Shown piece after piece: positions 62,369 to 64,000 of a stretch of DNA of 64,000 bases. Every line of letters starts with the position of its first letter. Position 1 is the first letter of the stretch. The DNA comes from Sphingomonas suaedae (GTDB lineage Bacteria; Pseudomonadota; Alphaproteobacteria; Sphingomonadales; Sphingomonadaceae). The position numbers and the translations under genes were made by a program. The notes under the pieces are model-generated. The model made no database searches and was not told the origin of the DNA. It saw nothing but the letters and a program-made list of their open reading frames with translations. Where the stretch lies: the NCBI RefSeq assembly GCF_007833215.1, contig NZ_CP042239.1, positions 1,364,001-1,428,000 on the forward strand. The letters run 5' to 3'.

Positions 62369-63019
62369 GTGACAGTCCCCGAATCGGGCGACATCCCGGT
62401 TTCCAGTGCGGATGCATTCCGGCGAGCCGCCCTGTTCGCTTCGGGGTTGCTCGCGCTGCGCCAATCGCCGCGGCTGCACGAGCTGCTTCACGAGCTTGCC
62501 CATCAGGCGAGCGCGCCGATCGCTGGCGTATCGGTCATCGATGGCCAATTTTGCTGGCTTCCCGTTGCGATCGGGCTTGATGTCGATCGCCTGCCGATTG
62601 CCGAAGCCTTATGTGTGGACGAGCGCGGGCTGCCCCGCCGCGCCATCGAACCCGACCTGCTCGCCATTCCCCATTTCGCGGCGCATCCAGCGGTCGCCGG
62701 ACCGATCGCCATACGCGCCTTTGCGGCCGCCCCGTTGCGGGGCGTGGAGGGGGTAGGGCTGGGTGCGGTATTCATTGCCGATCGGGTGGCGCGGACCGAT
62801 TTCATCGATTGCGCCTTACCGATCCTGGATGATGCCGCAGACCGGATCATGATCGAGGCGAGCGCGCCGCACCATCTGCGCCGCATGGGCCGCTCGACGC
62901 TGGACGAGCTGGAACGGCTGATCCGGGAGGCGACCCGCAATGGCGACGACGAACTGGTGACCGCAATCGACCGCGTGTTACGCGCGGTGCTCCCGCACAC
63001 GGGTCTTCGCCACCTTTGA
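62369..63019 (+). CDS. GAF-like domain protein
   Basis: 216 residues, GTG start at 62369. A GAF-type core is suggested by SPRLHELLHELAHQASAPIAGVSVIDGQFCWLPVAIGL and FAAAPLRGVEGVGLGAVFIADR; the C-terminal 60 residues are helical. No kinase or cyclase domain follows. It may sense a small molecule for motility control, but that is inference from position. Confidence 0.65.
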   Translation: MTVPESGDIPVSSADAFRRAALFASGLLALRQSPRLHELLHELAHQASAPIAGVSVIDGQFCWLPVAIGLDVDRLPIAEALCVDERGLPRRAIEPDLLAIPHFAAHPAVAGPIAIRAFAAAPLRGVEGVGLGAVFIADRVARTDFIDCALPILDDAADRIMIEASAPHHLRRMGRSTLDELERLIREATRNGDDELVTAIDRVLRAVLPHTGLRHL

Positions 63020-63029
63020 CGCCAGCCGG

Positions 63030-63434
63030 TCAGGGCGTAGGCGAGGCCGATCGCGTGCGGACTTCGAGGATCAGCACATGCGCCGCCGCCGGATCGGCAG
63101 CCCGGGCGGCAGCATCGAGCGCCTGGGACAACGCATCGGCATCCACCGCGACACGCGGCGATGCCCGCAGCTGGGCGAAATCCAGCACTGCGCCCAGCAC
63201 CGCTGCACGCAGCGCAGGCTGCGCCGCGCCCAGTTTCTGCACGTCGGCACGATCGGCCGGCGTGACGGCCAGCTCGAGTTGAAGGCTGCCATCGACCCGT
63301 CCCCCGTCGATGATCGGCACGTTGAACGTGCCCAGCGAAACGACTTCGCTGCTTCCGCCACCAGCGGCCCCGGCAGGCGCAGCCAGGGCAAGCAGCGCCG
63401 CGGCGGCGGGCAATCGGGCGGTCGAAAGGCGCAT
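63030..63434 (-). CDS. Exported hypothetical protein of the flagellar region
   Basis: 134 residues with a signal peptide (MRLSTARLPAAAALLALAAPAGAAGG). The body VVSLGTFNVPIIDGGRVDGSLQ and LAVTPADRADVQKLGAAQP resembles FliL-like periplasmic domains in strand order, but the similarity is weak. ATG 63434 is preferred over an upstream start at 63482. It is divergent from the 63523 gene. Confidence 0.65.
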   Translation of the reverse strand: MRLSTARLPAAAALLALAAPAGAAGGGSSEVVSLGTFNVPIIDGGRVDGSLQLELAVTPADRADVQKLGAAQPALRAAVLGAVLDFAQLRASPRVAVDADALSQALDAAARAADPAAAHVLILEVRTRSASPTP

Positions 63435-63522
63435 CGGAAACTCCGGGGAAAGGGGCGAGGTGCCGGACCGCGCATGGTCCAACCTCTCTATAATAGAATG
63501 AATTCACCCCGTCGGGACCCGA

Positions 63523-63741
63523 ATGAGCTACGATCAGAAGCCCAAACGCGCACGGATATTCGGAGCGAGCGATACGGCATCCAGCCGCGTCGTCCGCCCT
63601 GCACCGATGCCCGCCGCCAAAGGCGCTACGCATAGGCGCACAACGCCCGTGCGCCCCAGGCTGGGGACCGGGATGGTAATATTGTTTCTTGCAAGTGCGG
63701 CGATCGGTGGGGCGCTTCAGGCGTTTCTGATTCGACCATGA
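63523..63741 (+). CDS. Small basic membrane protein
   Basis: 72 residues: a basic cytoplasmic part (MSYDQKPKRARIFGASD..., TTPVRPRLG) and one membrane span at the end (TGMVILFLASAAIGGALQAFL). No family was recognised. Its stop overlaps the next start (ATGA), so they form an operon. Confidence 0.65.
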   Translation: MSYDQKPKRARIFGASDTASSRVVRPAPMPAAKGATHRRTTPVRPRLGTGMVILFLASAAIGGALQAFLIRP

Positions 63742-64000
63742 GCCGCGCGCTGCGCCACGCAAGTCTGCTCTTCGCAGGAGTGGCGACGAGCGCGCTCGCG
63801 GCGAGCGGAGGCGAACCGCAACCAACGGCTTCGACCGCCCCCGCCCGGTCTGCCCCTGCCCCGGCTGGCCCGCCCGCAGGCTCTCGGCTTCCCCCCTTTG
63901 CTGCGCAGCTCGCCGAAATGCCGCGCGCCGCAGCAGGTGAACGCCCGGCGATCGACATCCCGCTCGCTTGGTCGCTCATCGCAAAAAGCACCGCCGAAAC
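63738..64000 (+). CDS. Exported protein, 3' end outside the window
   Basis: At least 87 residues with a signal peptide (MSRALRHASLLFAGVATSALA), then a Pro/Ala-rich linker (APARSAPAPAGPPAG) and the start of a domain (AIDIPLAWSLIAKSTAE). No identification is possible from this part. It overlaps the upstream gene by 4 bp. Confidence 0.65.
   Translation, partial: MSRALRHASLLFAGVATSALAASGGEPQPTASTAPARSAPAPAGPPAGSRLPPFAAQLAEMPRAAAGERPAIDIPLAWSLIAKSTAE

Overview
This is a GC-rich alphaproteobacterial chromosome segment, most likely from Sphingomonas or a close relative. The assignment rests on the yajC-secD-secF-Mth938 gene order, the vgr-related metalloprotease-like protein, the sphingomonad-style GC-rich intergenic palindromes, the split flagellar cluster (flgF-flgG-flgA-flgH facing fliL-fliM-DUF6468-motE) and a Crp/Fnr, SRPBCC, ADH, SDR stress-type cluster.

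Layout. 1-16.3 kb is core: a Pro/Gly-rich protein running in from the left edge, a pseudouridine synthase, a copper chaperone, dnaK-dnaJ separated by REP-like hairpins, a TauE/SafE exporter, about 0.75 kb of DNA without a credible protein but rich in hairpins and closed by a minus-strand terminator (candidate structured RNA), two glycine-zipper proteins, a glycosyltransferase, a DUF3089 hydrolase, the Sec accessory operon and tRNA-Pro(GGG). Next to that tRNA lies a phage-like gene killed by one in-frame stop. 17.3-24.2 kb holds a large MASE1-CHASE-PAS hybrid histidine kinase, a FixJ-type regulator, a trehalase, an RNase H-like hypothetical and tRNA-Thr(TGT).

24.26 to about 43.7 kb is an integrative and mobilizable element at tRNA-Thr. 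A large serine recombinase sits at the tRNA end and its reading frame runs into the tRNA. MobC plus a relaxase and a candidate oriT sit at the far end, with a TraG/VirD4-like coupling protein between, but no type IV secretion genes, so transfer would need a helper. Cargo looks defence-like: a PIN-like protein, a SIR2-domain protein, an orphan DNA methyltransferase, a DUF2726 nuclease-like gene (frameshifted), a TIGR04141/DUF6119 protein and several unknowns. Two near-identical 27-nt palindromic sites bracket the DUF2726-TIGR04141 pair right beside a tyrosine recombinase. An AT-rich gene of about 345 codons has been broken by a perfect 25-bp tandem duplication and by a frame change at an A6 tract.

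44.0-48.0 kb carries a Crp/Fnr regulator and stress or redox enzymes; 48.2 kb a FucP-like sugar transporter. 50.6-64.0 kb is motility: flagellin, a chemoreceptor, an outer-membrane porin-like protein, the flg and fli operons and small flagella-linked proteins. A complete contractile-tail sheath gene stands alone inside this motility region with no tube, baseplate or ATPase gene nearby. No CRISPR array and no rRNA operon were seen.
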